From NCBI RefSeq assembly GCF_002243515.1, contig NZ_CP022657.1:3767501-3831500 (forward strand): DNA of 64,000 bases, written 5' to 3'. Each line of letters begins with the position of its first letter. Within the stretch, counting starts at the first letter, position 1. Below are positions 8,805-17,707 of this stretch, in pieces. The translations under genes were made by a program, and so were the position numbers. The notes beneath the pieces are model-generated. The model made no database searches. It was not told where the DNA came from and saw only the letters and a list, made by a program, of their open reading frames with translations. This DNA comes from Tumebacillus algifaecis. GTDB taxonomy: Bacteria > Bacillota > Bacilli > Tumebacillales > Tumebacillaceae.

Positions 8805-9437
8805 TTACTGAACGAGTTCCATGATACGAGTACCGCACCATTCTGCGAACTCGCCCACGGAGATCATGTCGGTGAGGACCAGCGTGAGGACGCCGGTTGC
8901 AACAGTGTACAGAAACACAGACAGTGCAGCCGGAACCAGACGGTTCAGCGCTTTGATGTTGCGTTCGCTGTAGTATTTACCGATTGCCATCATGAAGCCG
9001 ATGCAGACGAGCGACAGGGCGAGTTGCAGGAAGTAGATCCCCATGTGGGTCGTCCAAGCATGTTCGCCTTGTTCATGGGTGTAGAACAACAGCCAAATTT
9101 GCATAACAGCATACGCGGTGATCGCAAGGGTGGACAAGACCATCATAATGTTGAACTTGCCCATCGCTTTCGAACGGAAGAAGCTAGCCGCCAGCAACAG
9201 CAGGAGACCTGCAACCAGCAGAATAATCGTCGTGATCGCCGGGAGATCTGCATTAGGTCCGAAGTCTACGGTAAACTTATCCGGTGCCCAGCCGCGCAGA
9301 TACACGTTTGCCGCAACAAACGTTGCGAGAAAAAACGTGAAGGAGATCAGGCTCAGCCAAGTAGCAAAGATCCCGTTGTCTTTAATGCCTGTGCCTTCGC
9401 GATGCGGCACCCAATCGGGAGCGTGATGTGCAGACAT
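8805..9437 (-). CDS. ctaE: Cytochrome c oxidase subunit III
   Basis: The product has 210 residues with five predicted membrane helices, the short form found in Bacillales. The start follows AGGAGG. The conserved helix region with WTTHMGIYFLQLALSL matches subunit III. It stabilises the catalytic core and the proton-uptake path of the oxidase. It lies 24 bases downstream of ctaB and before a tiny membrane protein gene. Confidence 0.93.
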   Translation of the reverse strand: MSAHHAPDWVPHREGTGIKDNGIFATWLSLISFTFFLATFVAANVYLRGWAPDKFTVDFGPNADLPAITTIILLVAGLLLLLAASFFRSKAMGKFNIMMVLSTLAITAYAVMQIWLLFYTHEQGEHAWTTHMGIYFLQLALSLVCIGFMMAIGKYYSERNIKALNRLVPAALSVFLYTVATGVLTLVLTDMISVGEFAEWCGTRIMELVQ

Positions 9438-9461
9438 CTTCGTTCCTCCTTTTCTTCAAGA

Positions 9462-10406
9462 TTACAGGTACGGTTCTACGATCATCACGATGCTAAGCAC
9501 CGTGAGGTAGATCAGCGAGTAAACAAACGAAATGCGAGCCCATTTGATCGTATCTTTCACTACGAAACCGACGCAAGACAACACCAGCCAGCCGAAACCG
9601 AGCACGAGCGAAGTGATCAGGTAGGTGTAGCCAACATTCGGAACCAGATACATCAAGAACGAAACGGGAACCATCGCAGCCACATAACGAATCATGTGAC
9701 GCTTCGTCACTTCAAAACCTTTTACAACCGGAAGCAGCGGAATGCCCGCTTTCCCGTAATCTTCCGCCCGGCGAATCGCCAGCGCCAAGAAGTGCGGCGG
9801 CTGCCAGAGGAACATCCACAGGAAGAGCACCCAAGCGCCAAAATCCATGTTGCCCGTAGCTGCCGTCCAACCCATCACGATCGGCACAGCGCCGGAGACG
9901 CCGCCCCAGATCGTAGAGGTGGTAGATGTGCGCTTCAGCCACATCGTATAGACGACAACGTAATCGAACAGACCGATCAAACCAAGGAACGCCGTAAGCG
10001 GATTGACGAAAAACGTCAAGATCAACGTGCCGACCACTGCGAACGCCACGCCCAGCCAGAGAACGTGTGTTGCGTTCAAGCGGCCGCTCGGCAACGCACG
10101 CTTCGACGTGCGCTCCATGTTTTTGTCCAAGTCACGGTCGATATAGTTATTCAAGCAAGTACCCGCCATGATCACAAGCGCGGTACCGATCAGTGCGTAG
10201 AAGATCGTAGCGCCAGCTGCTTGACCGTTCGAGGCAAGCCAAAGACCTGCAAAGACGGTCATCATGTTGGCCAACGTAATTCCGATTTTCGTTACCGTTA
10301 CAAAGTCACGCCAGGTGCCAGTCGGTGATTCCGACAACGGACCCGGTTCCATGACCGGATTCGAGACGCGAGAAGCGGTCGAAGTAGATTGTACAGTCTG
10401 TTCCAA
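9462..10406 (-). CDS. ctaB: Protoheme IX farnesyltransferase (heme O synthase)
   Basis: UbiA-family membrane prenyltransferase that adds a farnesyl group to heme B, making heme O for the oxidase. The TTG at 10406 is preferred because GGGAGGGG lies seven bases upstream. An ATG nine codons earlier has no ribosome site. The Asp-rich motif NNYIDRDLDKNME marks the prenyl diphosphate site, and about nine hydrophobic helices follow. The second UbiA motif is less sharp. It lies within the cta operon between ctaD and ctaE. The heme A synthase CtaA is not in this window. Confidence 0.93.
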   Translation of the reverse strand: MEQTVQSTSTASRVSNPVMEPGPLSESPTGTWRDFVTVTKIGITLANMMTVFAGLWLASNGQAAGATIFYALIGTALVIMAGTCLNNYIDRDLDKNMERTSKRALPSGRLNATHVLWLGVAFAVVGTLILTFFVNPLTAFLGLIGLFDYVVVYTMWLKRTSTTSTIWGGVSGAVPIVMGWTAATGNMDFGAWVLFLWMFLWQPPHFLALAIRRAEDYGKAGIPLLPVVKGFEVTKRHMIRYVAAMVPVSFLMYLVPNVGYTYLITSLVLGFGWLVLSCVGFVVKDTIKWARISFVYSLIYLTVLSIVMIVEPYL

Positions 10407-10687
10407 ATAGTTCCCCTCCCAGCAATGTTTCATGAGATCTCTCTGTTGAAGATGACCAGAAGGAGCCGGAACGACCAGGACCCACTTCCTGATCTTGAAT
10501 ACCGAACAGGAATCGATGCGACTTGCTTACACGTTTGTGTCAGCAAGCGGGGAACAACTGGCCAGGCTCCGATCCCGGTCTATCATTGACAAGTGCGACT
10601 GATCAAAACGACAGTTGACCACCATGACGACCCCTTCCGCGAGCTGCCAGTATTCCACCGCTAGTAACGGCTGTTTCACAAGATGAG

Positions 10688-12334
10688 TTAGGCGGTGACA
10701 CCGTCGTCATCGAGCGTTTTACCGTCCTTTTTCTCACCGAATTGATACGGGTCGGAAGTAACAACCGGCATCTCTTCAAAGTTGAACTCGGTCGGCGGCG
10801 AAGAAGCGTTGGTCCACTCGAGGGTTTGTGCACCCCACGGGTTTTGAACCGCTTTTTGGCCTTTGAAAATCGCATGCACCAAGTTTGCGATCAACAGGAG
10901 CGACGCGATCCCGATGACGAAGGAACCGATGGTTGCCACTTGGTTCAGCGTGGTCAGTTCCGGCTGATAGAAGAATACGCGGCGCGGCATACCAGCCATA
11001 CCGATGAAGTGCATCGGGAAGAAGGTCAAGTTCGTACCGATGAAGTACATCCAGAACGCGACTTGTCCAAACTTCTCATGGTACATACGACCGGTCACTT
11101 TCGGGAACCAGAAGAACATACCCGCCATGATCGCGGTCATCGAACCGCCGAAGACGACGTAATGGAAGTGAGCGACAACGAAGTAGGTGTCGTGCAGGTG
11201 AAGGTCAAGCGGAACTGCACCCAGCATGATACCCGAGAGACCACCGATGGTGAACAGACCAAGGAAGCCCAAGGAAACGAACAGCATCGGAGTCGTATAC
11301 TTGATCTGACCGCCCCAGAGGGTTGCCAGCCAGTTGAAGATCTTGATCGAGGTCGGAACCGCGATGATCATGGAAGTGATCATGAACGGAATCCCCTCGG
11401 TCATTTGCATACCTGCTACGAACATGTGATGCGCCCAAACCATGAAGCCGAGCAGACCGATCATAATAGAAGAATATGCAATCGCTTTGTAACCGAAGAT
11501 CGGCTTACGTGCGAAGACCGGCAGGATTTCGGAGACGATACCCATCGCCGGGATGATCATGACGTATACGGCCGGGTGAGAGTAGAACCAGAACAGATGT
11601 TGATACAACATCGGGTCCCCGCCCGCCTGTACATTGTAGAAGACCGTGCCAAAGTGACGGTCGAGAAGCAAGGTGGTAACCGCACCTGCCAGTGCCGGAG
11701 TACCGAACAGCTGGATGAAAGAAGTTACCAAGTTCGCCCACACAAACAGCGGCATGCGGTTGAAGGTCATGCCTTCAGTACGCATGTTCCAAGTGGAGAC
11801 GATAAAGTTGATCGCTGCGAGGATCGAGGACAGACCCAAGATATGCACCGATGTGATCCAGAAGTCAAGCCCAGCTCCTTGTGACTCGATCGAATACGGC
11901 GGATACGCCGTCCAACCTACGTCCGGAACAGCTCCAACGAAGAAGCTGACGAAAAGAACCAGACCGCCCAGCAGGAACAGCCAGAAAGACAGTGCGTTCA
12001 TTCTCGGGAACGCCATATCGTGTGCACCGATCATGATCGGTACGAGATAGTTACCAAAGGCACCAGTGAGCATCGGAATGATCCAAAGGAAGATCATGAT
12101 GGTACCGTGCACGGTGAACGCTTGGTTGAATTGCTGCGGCTCGAGTACCTGAGTATCAGGCAATGCGAGCTGCGTGCGGATCAGGATCGCCGCCAGACCG
12201 CCAAAGAAGAAGAAGATAATCGAGGTGAGGGCGTACATAATCCCGATCTTCTTGTGGTCAACGGTTAGAATCCAATCGCGGAAGAAAGACTTGCGCTTAA
12301 CATCTCCCGTCGCTGCCAACGTTTCCACCCCCAT
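10688..12334 (-). CDS. ctaD: Cytochrome c oxidase subunit I, A2 type
   Basis: Catalytic heme-copper subunit with 548 residues and about twelve to thirteen helices. Visible ligands include the early HGTIMIFLW helix (heme a His), the [10 protein letters not shown] segment at about residues 249-258 (CuB His and the cross-linked Tyr) and [15 protein letters not shown] (heme a3 and heme a His). The usual Glu of HPEVY is replaced: the motif reads YSHPAV. In the heme-copper oxidase classification this marks subfamily A2, in which Tyr-Ser takes over the role of the D-channel Glu. It follows ctaC by 16 bases in the same operon. Confidence 0.95.
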   Translation of the reverse strand: MGVETLAATGDVKRKSFFRDWILTVDHKKIGIMYALTSIIFFFFGGLAAILIRTQLALPDTQVLEPQQFNQAFTVHGTIMIFLWIIPMLTGAFGNYLVPIMIGAHDMAFPRMNALSFWLFLLGGLVLFVSFFVGAVPDVGWTAYPPYSIESQGAGLDFWITSVHILGLSSILAAINFIVSTWNMRTEGMTFNRMPLFVWANLVTSFIQLFGTPALAGAVTTLLLDRHFGTVFYNVQAGGDPMLYQHLFWFYSHPAVYVMIIPAMGIVSEILPVFARKPIFGYKAIAYSSIMIGLLGFMVWAHHMFVAGMQMTEGIPFMITSMIIAVPTSIKIFNWLATLWGGQIKYTTPMLFVSLGFLGLFTIGGLSGIMLGAVPLDLHLHDTYFVVAHFHYVVFGGSMTAIMAGMFFWFPKVTGRMYHEKFGQVAFWMYFIGTNLTFFPMHFIGMAGMPRRVFFYQPELTTLNQVATIGSFVIGIASLLLIANLVHAIFKGQKAVQNPWGAQTLEWTNASSPPTEFNFEEMPVVTSDPYQFGEKKDGKTLDDDGVTA

Positions 12335-12350
12335 CGTTTTTCAGATAGTG

Positions 12351-13334
12351 TTATTGAAGAGACTTGATATACTCGACAACATTTTTAATTGCCTCCGGTT
12401 CCATTTGGAACGCAGGCATCATACCAGTGCTATAGCCTTCCGGAGTTTTTGCATCCGGTTGGACAATCGCTTCTTCCAGGTATTTTTCGTCGACCGTAAC
12501 TTCTTGGCCGTTTACGATTTGTTTTTTGCCGAAGAGACCTTTCCAGGTCGGGCCTGCCGACTTGCCGCCATCGATAGTGTGGCAAGAGGTGCAACCGTTC
12601 GCTTGAACGACATATTGCGCGTCAGTCTTCGGACGGGTCAATTCTGCGTCTACCCATGCGGTGAACTCTTTCGCCGGCATGATCTGCAGGTCAGCCAGCA
12701 TCAATGAGTGCTGATTACCGCAGTATTCGGCGCAGATGACGCGTTTTTCGTATTTGTTCTCCCCACCACTGAGCTGGTCAGCGTTTACCCAGAAACGCGT
12801 CTCACGGCCCGGAACCGCGTCTTGCTTGATACGGAATTCCGGAATCCAGAACGAGTGGATAACGTCTTTGGAGTAGATTTTGAAAAGGACATTCTCGCCT
12901 TCCGGGATGCGCAGGTCGTTAAACGATTTCGCACCGTTCGGATATTCGAATTCCCATGCCCATTTCATACCGGTTACCTTAATTTCGTAAACATTTTCCG
13001 GCGGCTCTTGAATGGTGTAAACCATACTGGTGGAGTAAATCCCGATAAACACCAAAATCAATGCGGGAATCAATGTCCAAATGACTTCAGCCTTGGTATT
13101 GCCATCGATCGCCTTACCGTGCTTATCCGGATGTTTTCTCTTGTACCGAATAAGGAAGATAACCAAGAGCGCTTCTACCAAGATGAACATAACGAGAGCA
13201 ATCCAGACGATCATCCCAAACAGACCGTCGATGTCTTTCGCCGTTCCGGTCAGGGCTTCTGGAAGATAAAAGTTACTCAGTCCCACTTGTCCTCCTCCTA
13301 TCTGTGAAATTTCCTTTTGTGCTGCGGAAGACAC
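12351..13334 (-). CDS. ctaC: Cytochrome c oxidase subunit II fused to cytochrome c (caa3 type)
   Basis: The product has 327 residues: two membrane helices (about 42-65 and 85-107), a cupredoxin domain and a C-terminal cytochrome c domain. The CuA site reads CAEYCGNQHSLM (about residues 197-208). The heme c site is NGCTSCH (about 244-250), and the Met ligand probably lies in GMMPAFQM. The fused cytochrome makes the enzyme a caa3-type oxidase that carries its own electron donor. The GTG start follows GGAAGAG. No lipoprotein signal is visible at the N-terminus, unlike Bacillus subtilis CtaC. It is the first gene of the cta operon. Confidence 0.95.
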   Translation of the reverse strand: MSSAAQKEISQIGGGQVGLSNFYLPEALTGTAKDIDGLFGMIVWIALVMFILVEALLVIFLIRYKRKHPDKHGKAIDGNTKAEVIWTLIPALILVFIGIYSTSMVYTIQEPPENVYEIKVTGMKWAWEFEYPNGAKSFNDLRIPEGENVLFKIYSKDVIHSFWIPEFRIKQDAVPGRETRFWVNADQLSGGENKYEKRVICAEYCGNQHSLMLADLQIMPAKEFTAWVDAELTRPKTDAQYVVQANGCTSCHTIDGGKSAGPTWKGLFGKKQIVNGQEVTVDEKYLEEAIVQPDAKTPEGYSTGMMPAFQMEPEAIKNVVEYIKSLQ

Positions 13335-13616
13335 GTTGCACTCTTCCTGTTATCACCACAGGACAATAGGTTCGACGTGTTCAGACAGCATTCTACTTTT
13401 CGATTATACTAGTTCTTCCCGCTTTCATGTTTTCTTTTTTATGTCCATTTTGGTCATTTTCTTGACAAAAATGTGACCGACCGCACGTAATCTTCGTTTT
13501 TTGACGAAACAGCACAATTTACTCAAGAAAACGTCTCGCAAAGCAGGAAATACCGCCAGTATATCTACTAGATTATAGAATGCAGTTTCCTCAGACTCGC
13601 CTCCCATTGTACACCA
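13335..13616. other. Intergenic region between cta operon and the methyltransferase gene
   Basis: No convincing gene is present on either strand. The stretch is AT-rich and holds the likely cta promoter. The methyltransferase terminator begins at its right end. Confidence 0.5.
13403..13408 (-). promoter_or_regulatory. Candidate -10 box of the cta operon
   Basis: A perfect TATAAT on the minus strand lies about 70 bases before ctaC. The -35 region 17 bases upstream (ACATGA) is weak, so an activator or alternative contacts may be needed. Confidence 0.45.
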
Positions 13617-13642
13617 AAAAGCCCCCTTGCAAACAAGGGGGC
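13617..13642 (-). terminator. Terminator after the RlmL-like methyltransferase
   Basis: Stem GCCCCCTTG/CAAGGGGGC with a four-base loop, followed by TTTTT on the minus strand. Confidence 0.9.
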
Positions 13643-13660
13643 ATCTGGAAGTGGTAACAA

Positions 13661-14806
13661 TCATGTGAAACTTCGACGCGGCGGTAACGGACCGAAGTAT
13701 TGGTAAAGGTCGCACTCGATCCGACCATTATACAGCTTGCGTTTTTTATCGGTGCGTTTGCCGTACAATTTCTCGAACGATTTGTTCGAAGTGAGGATGA
13801 ACACCGACCATGTGTCGAGTTTTTGCGTGATCAGGCCAAAGTCTTTGTACATCTCCTCCACTTCGCGGCGCTCGCCAAGACGCTCACCGTACGGCGGGTT
13901 GCCGACCAGAACGCCGTATTGTGATTCCACTTTCAACTGCTTCACAGGCAGGTTTTTCAAACGGATGCCGTCCGACACTTTGGCCTGCCGAATGTGGTAG
14001 TTGGCGAGTGACAACACCTCAGGGTCGATGTCAGAGCCGATGATTTCGAGCGGTCGATCAAACTGGGCCAGGTCTTTCGCTTCTTCGCGCGCCTTGTCCC
14101 AGATCCGCTGCGGCACGACCGGCCAGTTCGATGCTGAAAAATCGCGGTACAGGCCGGGTGCGATGTTGCGTCCGATCAGCGCTGCTTCGATCGGAATCGT
14201 ACCCGAACCGCAGAACGGATCGATCAGCGGACGATCCGGCTTCCAACGCGTCAGGTCGATGATGGCCGCTGCCAGCGTTTCTTTGAGCGGCGCCTGCGCG
14301 GTCAACTGACGATAGCCGCGCTTGTGCAGACCTGCGCCAGACGTATCGAGCGTGATCGTGGCGATGTCTTTGTTCAGCGCCACCTGAATGCGGTAGAGTG
14401 GTCCGTTTTCATCAAACCACTCGATGCCATACGCCTCTCTCATCTTCTCGACGACCGCTTTTTTCACGATGCTTTGGCAGGCCGGCACGGAGGAAAGCTG
14501 CGATTTTTGCGACTTGCCGTCCACCGGGAACTCAGCATTCTTCGGCAGCCACTGCTGCCAATCGACCGCTTTGACCCCTTGGAACAGCTCTTCAAAGGAA
14601 GTCGCTTTAAATTCTGCCATCTTGATCTGCACGCGGTCGGCACTGCGCAGCCACAGGTTGGCGCGGGCGATCGCCGTTTCGTCGCCTTGAAACTCAACGC
14701 GTCCGTTTTCGGTCACCACATCGGTGTAGCCGAGGTTTTTCACTTCGCGGGCCACAATCGCTTCGAGTCCCATCGGAGCGGTGGCTATCAACGTAAATTT
14801 TGACAT
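13661..14806 (-). CDS. Class I SAM-dependent RNA methyltransferase with THUMP domain (RlmL/YpsC-like)
   Basis: The product has 381 residues. The ATG at 14806 follows GGAAGAGG; an upstream in-frame extension is not supported. An N-terminal THUMP-like domain (about 1-155) should bind structured RNA. The C-terminal Rossmann methyltransferase has PFCGSGTIPIEAALIG (SAM-binding motif I) and the catalytic VGNPPYGERLG (NPPY, which flips out an amino-group base). Such enzymes make N2-methylguanosine in 23S rRNA. It is likely monocistronic and divergent from the next small gene. The precise target base is inferred from the family. Confidence 0.9.
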   Translation of the reverse strand: MSKFTLIATAPMGLEAIVAREVKNLGYTDVVTENGRVEFQGDETAIARANLWLRSADRVQIKMAEFKATSFEELFQGVKAVDWQQWLPKNAEFPVDGKSQKSQLSSVPACQSIVKKAVVEKMREAYGIEWFDENGPLYRIQVALNKDIATITLDTSGAGLHKRGYRQLTAQAPLKETLAAAIIDLTRWKPDRPLIDPFCGSGTIPIEAALIGRNIAPGLYRDFSASNWPVVPQRIWDKAREEAKDLAQFDRPLEIIGSDIDPEVLSLANYHIRQAKVSDGIRLKNLPVKQLKVESQYGVLVGNPPYGERLGERREVEEMYKDFGLITQKLDTWSVFILTSNKSFEKLYGKRTDKKRKLYNGRIECDLYQYFGPLPPRRSFT

Positions 14807-14898
14807 TCGTGATCCTCTTCCGTTCTCAGAATGTTGCACGCAGCTTCCGTCCTGAGTACCCATATTGGGTGTGTAATTTGCTTTCAGGAGGTTGAAAC

Positions 14899-15144
14899 GT
14901 GCACAAAAAGCTGCAACCCAAACTGTTGCCGCCTAAAACGTTACAAATGAAGGGCATCTCTCCCCGCACGATGCAGGAGCATGACAAGCTGTATGAGGGC
15001 TATGTAAATAAAGTCAATGAAACTCGGAAGCAACTCGCCAGCATCGATGTGTCCAAAGGCAATCCCAGCTACAGCTCCGTGCGGGAGCTCAAGCGCTCTG
15101 CCAAAGCGCTAAAAGATAGGTCACGCTTCAAGATCTTCGGGTAG
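14899..15144 (+). CDS. 81-residue protein resembling the N-terminal helices of Fe/Mn superoxide dismutase
   Basis: GTG start preceded by AGGAGG at good spacing. The segment ISPRTMQEHDKLYEGYVNKV followed by KGNPSYSSVRELKR recalls, from memory, the N-terminal helical hairpin of a Bacillus Fe-superoxide dismutase-like family. The protein then ends in the basic tail KALKDRSRFKIFG, where the iron-binding catalytic domain would begin. No metal-ligand set is present. It is either a stand-alone helical protein or a truncated remnant. The stop codon abuts the convergent gene at 15145. Confidence 0.55.
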   Translation: MHKKLQPKLLPPKTLQMKGISPRTMQEHDKLYEGYVNKVNETRKQLASIDVSKGNPSYSSVRELKRSAKALKDRSRFKIFG

Positions 15145-15621
15145 TTACTCCATTTCGAAGAGCAGTTCCCCTTCTTTGTCATAAAATCCTTCGCCATCCA
15201 CCTGCAGGTGGCCATCGGTCGCGTCGAGCAGCTGCTCGAGCAGTTTCTCCGCGACTTCCCAGCCCCGCTCGGTGATGTCATTGGGGATCAGACAAGCAAA
15301 AATCTGCTCGGTGCTGCTCAAGATGGCAGCGACCTCCGCTTTGCCTTGACCTTCGAGCGCTTGCAAGTTTTCCTGAAACTCGGCGATCTCTTCGGCCAGT
15401 TCGCCCGTTTCATCGCCCGCCTTTGAGCGGTCGAGAATCAGCGACATCTTGTTGGCATCATAAGCGATGTGCAACGTCTGCCAGTTCGGGTCGGCAAAGC
15501 GCTCCTCTTCGTGATCTGGAAAGGTCTCAAATTCAAATCCTGCCCGCTTCAACACTTCGGTCAGTTCGGCCAGTGCAGGCGCAGTTTGCTGTTTCGTCAT
15601 CACACGTAAAAAATGGGCCAT
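15145..15621 (-). CDS. Hypothetical acidic protein
   Basis: The product has 158 residues, is Glu-rich and has no membrane segment or signal peptide. Secondary-structure feel is alpha/beta: an N-terminal LKRAGFEFETFPDHEE, a central helical region with repeated EE/EF pairs and a C-terminal DGEGFYDKEGELLFEME. It probably follows its own promoter in the 100-base gap upstream and ends against the convergent 81-residue gene. I do not recognise it. Confidence 0.7.
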   Translation of the reverse strand: MAHFLRVMTKQQTAPALAELTEVLKRAGFEFETFPDHEEERFADPNWQTLHIAYDANKMSLILDRSKAGDETGELAEEIAEFQENLQALEGQGKAEVAAILSSTEQIFACLIPNDITERGWEVAEKLLEQLLDATDGHLQVDGEGFYDKEGELLFEME

Positions 15622-15675
15622 GAAGTTGCTCCTTCAATTCAATAGTCTCTCTGCTAGTATTGCCCAATCCTCGAA

Positions 15676-15712
15676 AAAAGACCAGCGCAAGTGCGAAAAC
15701 TGCGCTGGTCTT
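15676..15712 (-). terminator. Terminator of the aromatic amino acid hydroxylase gene
   Basis: Stem GACCAGCGCA/TGCGCTGGTC followed by a short T run on both sides. It lies 17 bases after the hydroxylase stop. Confidence 0.8.
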
Positions 15713-15728
15713 TCGATATTGTTGCCCA

Positions 15729-17492
15729 TTAACGAGCCAAGTTGATGCCGTTCTCGATCAATTCCTGCAAGCCTTCATCTGTAGCAGCCAGTTCGTTCAA
15801 CCACTGTTCAATGTGCGCTTGTAAGTCTGGAGCAAGTCCTTTTGGCGCGAGGAGTTCCAAGATCTCAACACGCAGGAGCCAGTCGTTCGGGAACGCTTCG
15901 TCAAGAACTGCCACCGTGCGCGCCGTCAAATCCTGCACGCCGCTGTCATCCGAATTCGCTTCACGAAGGTTGCGAATCGACTGGTAGAGGTCGTACAGTT
16001 TCTGCTCATCGGCCGTCACCTCATGACGCTGAGTGTTCAGCGCCGATTTGGTGAAGGTAGATGAAGCCCATGCCGCACGGTCTGCCGCACCTGCATACAC
16101 CGAGGTGATCACAGCGCCGACCGCCATATCGAATGTGCCCCACTCCGCTTGGAAGAGGACATGGTCGCCGTGCGTCACCGTGCAGTTGTCAAAACCGATC
16201 AGCACGATCTTGCCAGCTTCGCGCAGAATGTAGGTCACTTCACCGGATACGGTCACGCCCGAAACAAATGTCAGATCGGTGACGTTGCCTACTTGCAAGC
16301 CTGCCGCATCAAGTTGCGTATCGCTAAAGTCTTCCAGCGGTGTGTCATGCCCTTTGATCAAGCCGATCGGGGAACCGAAACCTTCCCCGTGGTACTCAAG
16401 GTCGTGGCCGCTCAGCATTTGGTTGGCGACCGCCAGCATCGTTGGGCCTGTGGTCTTCAAGTAGACCGCCTCACCTTGAGCATCATACTCAAGGTGAGTA
16501 AACGTGCCGCTCACTTGCAGACCGGACGAATAGACGGCCGTCGCGAGGTTGTCCGAGCGAAGCGCTTTTTTCAACGACACGGTGCCGCCGACTTGGTACG
16601 CCATCGTTTTCGCAAACTCTTTCACCGCTTCAGTCAACTGATCGAAGTTCTCACAGACGTACAACTGCGGCTGGGGTTCGGTGATGTTGTAATCCTTGGT
16701 CGAGCAGGTGTGCAGATCGAAAGCAACCTTTTGCACGTGCGGTCTGTACAGAGCGCGGCTTTCTCCCATCGAGGAGAGCAGTCCGGCGCCGTAAATCTTC
16801 GGATCGCTGACCGAGCCGATCAAGCCGTATTCCACCGTCCACCAGTACAGCTTGGAGATGTCACCCGCTTCGGACGACTCGATGACTGCAGCTTCGGCAC
16901 GCTTCAGATTTTCTTCCGCTTCCTCGACCTGCAACGCCGTAGCCCGCGGATCTTCTTTGACGATGGACAGCAGACGGATCGCTTCATACAGATCATGATC
17001 TTCTTTGGAAGCGAGTGCCTTGGCGCCTATTTCGCCAAAAAATTGGAGGAACTCTGCGTAACCTGGATCGTGCAGCATCGGAGCATGTCCGGCCGACTCA
17101 TGGATGATGTCAGGCGCCGGGGTGTAAGCGATATGATCCAAGGTGCGGATGTCGCCCGCGATCGGGAGCAGTCGGTGCGCTTGAAAATCGAAAAAAGCAA
17201 CCGGAGGAATAAAGCCGTCGATCGCAACAGCCCCCCAACCCATTTTCGAAAGCTGGAGATTCATCTGTTCAATATTCGGTACCGACTCGGTAGACATGCC
17301 GGTCACACGCATCCCGTCTTCGTAAGAGCCATAGCCCTTCTCCGCCAAAAATGCACTGTTTTGGCGAAGTACATAGCGCCAGACCGCATGGTCGATCGGT
17401 GAGTATTTGTCATAGTTTTGTTCCACGCAGAATGGTGTCAAATGCGGCGGAACTGGAATCAATGCAGCAGTAGTTGTTGAATGGCTTTTCAA
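15729..17492 (-). CDS. phhA: Biopterin-type aromatic amino acid hydroxylase (phenylalanine 4-monooxygenase family), long form
   Basis: Non-heme iron monooxygenase that hydroxylates phenylalanine to tyrosine with a tetrahydropterin cofactor. The iron ligands are visible: His131 and His136 in IIHESAGHAPML, and Glu221 in YWWTVEYGLIG. The catalytic domain occupies roughly residues 15-290. The protein is 587 residues, about twice the usual bacterial PhhA. The extra C-terminal ~290 residues contain a beta-rich stretch (TDLTFVSGVTVSGEVTYI) and a helical tail and have no function I can name. The TTG start follows AAGGGGG. Pterin recycling genes are not adjacent. Confidence 0.9.
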   Translation of the reverse strand: MKSHSTTTAALIPVPPHLTPFCVEQNYDKYSPIDHAVWRYVLRQNSAFLAEKGYGSYEDGMRVTGMSTESVPNIEQMNLQLSKMGWGAVAIDGFIPPVAFFDFQAHRLLPIAGDIRTLDHIAYTPAPDIIHESAGHAPMLHDPGYAEFLQFFGEIGAKALASKEDHDLYEAIRLLSIVKEDPRATALQVEEAEENLKRAEAAVIESSEAGDISKLYWWTVEYGLIGSVSDPKIYGAGLLSSMGESRALYRPHVQKVAFDLHTCSTKDYNITEPQPQLYVCENFDQLTEAVKEFAKTMAYQVGGTVSLKKALRSDNLATAVYSSGLQVSGTFTHLEYDAQGEAVYLKTTGPTMLAVANQMLSGHDLEYHGEGFGSPIGLIKGHDTPLEDFSDTQLDAAGLQVGNVTDLTFVSGVTVSGEVTYILREAGKIVLIGFDNCTVTHGDHVLFQAEWGTFDMAVGAVITSVYAGAADRAAWASSTFTKSALNTQRHEVTADEQKLYDLYQSIRNLREANSDDSGVQDLTARTVAVLDEAFPNDWLLRVEILELLAPKGLAPDLQAHIEQWLNELAATDEGLQELIENGINLAR

Positions 17493-17651
17493 GGTGAAGA
17501 CCCCCTTCGAGATCAGAATGCCTAACTATTACTCTACCACATCAGAACGTAGAAACGAAACAACATTTAACTCATTACAATTTCAAAATATACACGGAAC
17601 TTTCATATTTGTCGATGCTGTGACTTCGTGTTGAACCGAAATTCGTTATGG

Positions 17652-17657
17652 TATACT
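17652..17657 (+). promoter_or_regulatory. Candidate -10 box of hemQ
   Basis: TATACT lies about 50 bases before the hemQ start. A TTGAAC hexamer stands 15 bases upstream, slightly short spacing for a -35 box. Confidence 0.4.
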
Positions 17658-17707
17658 AACGGGGAAAGCGAGGGTTCGTACGTACATATTAAAGGAGTTG
17701 TCACGAC

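Noticed and set aside
8802-10328. 508-codon plus-strand frame opposite ctaB/ctaE
   Set aside because: Highly charged His/Arg-rich shadow product; the minus-strand genes are unmistakable.
10407-10687. 43-codon GTG frame between ctaD and ctaB
   Set aside because: No ribosome site, several Cys/Ser-rich out-of-frame-like codons and no hydrophobic segment as expected for an oxidase subunit.
16149-17402. 417-codon frame opposite the aromatic amino acid hydroxylase
   Set aside because: Shadow of a GC-rich gene; no start signal and no recognisable motif.
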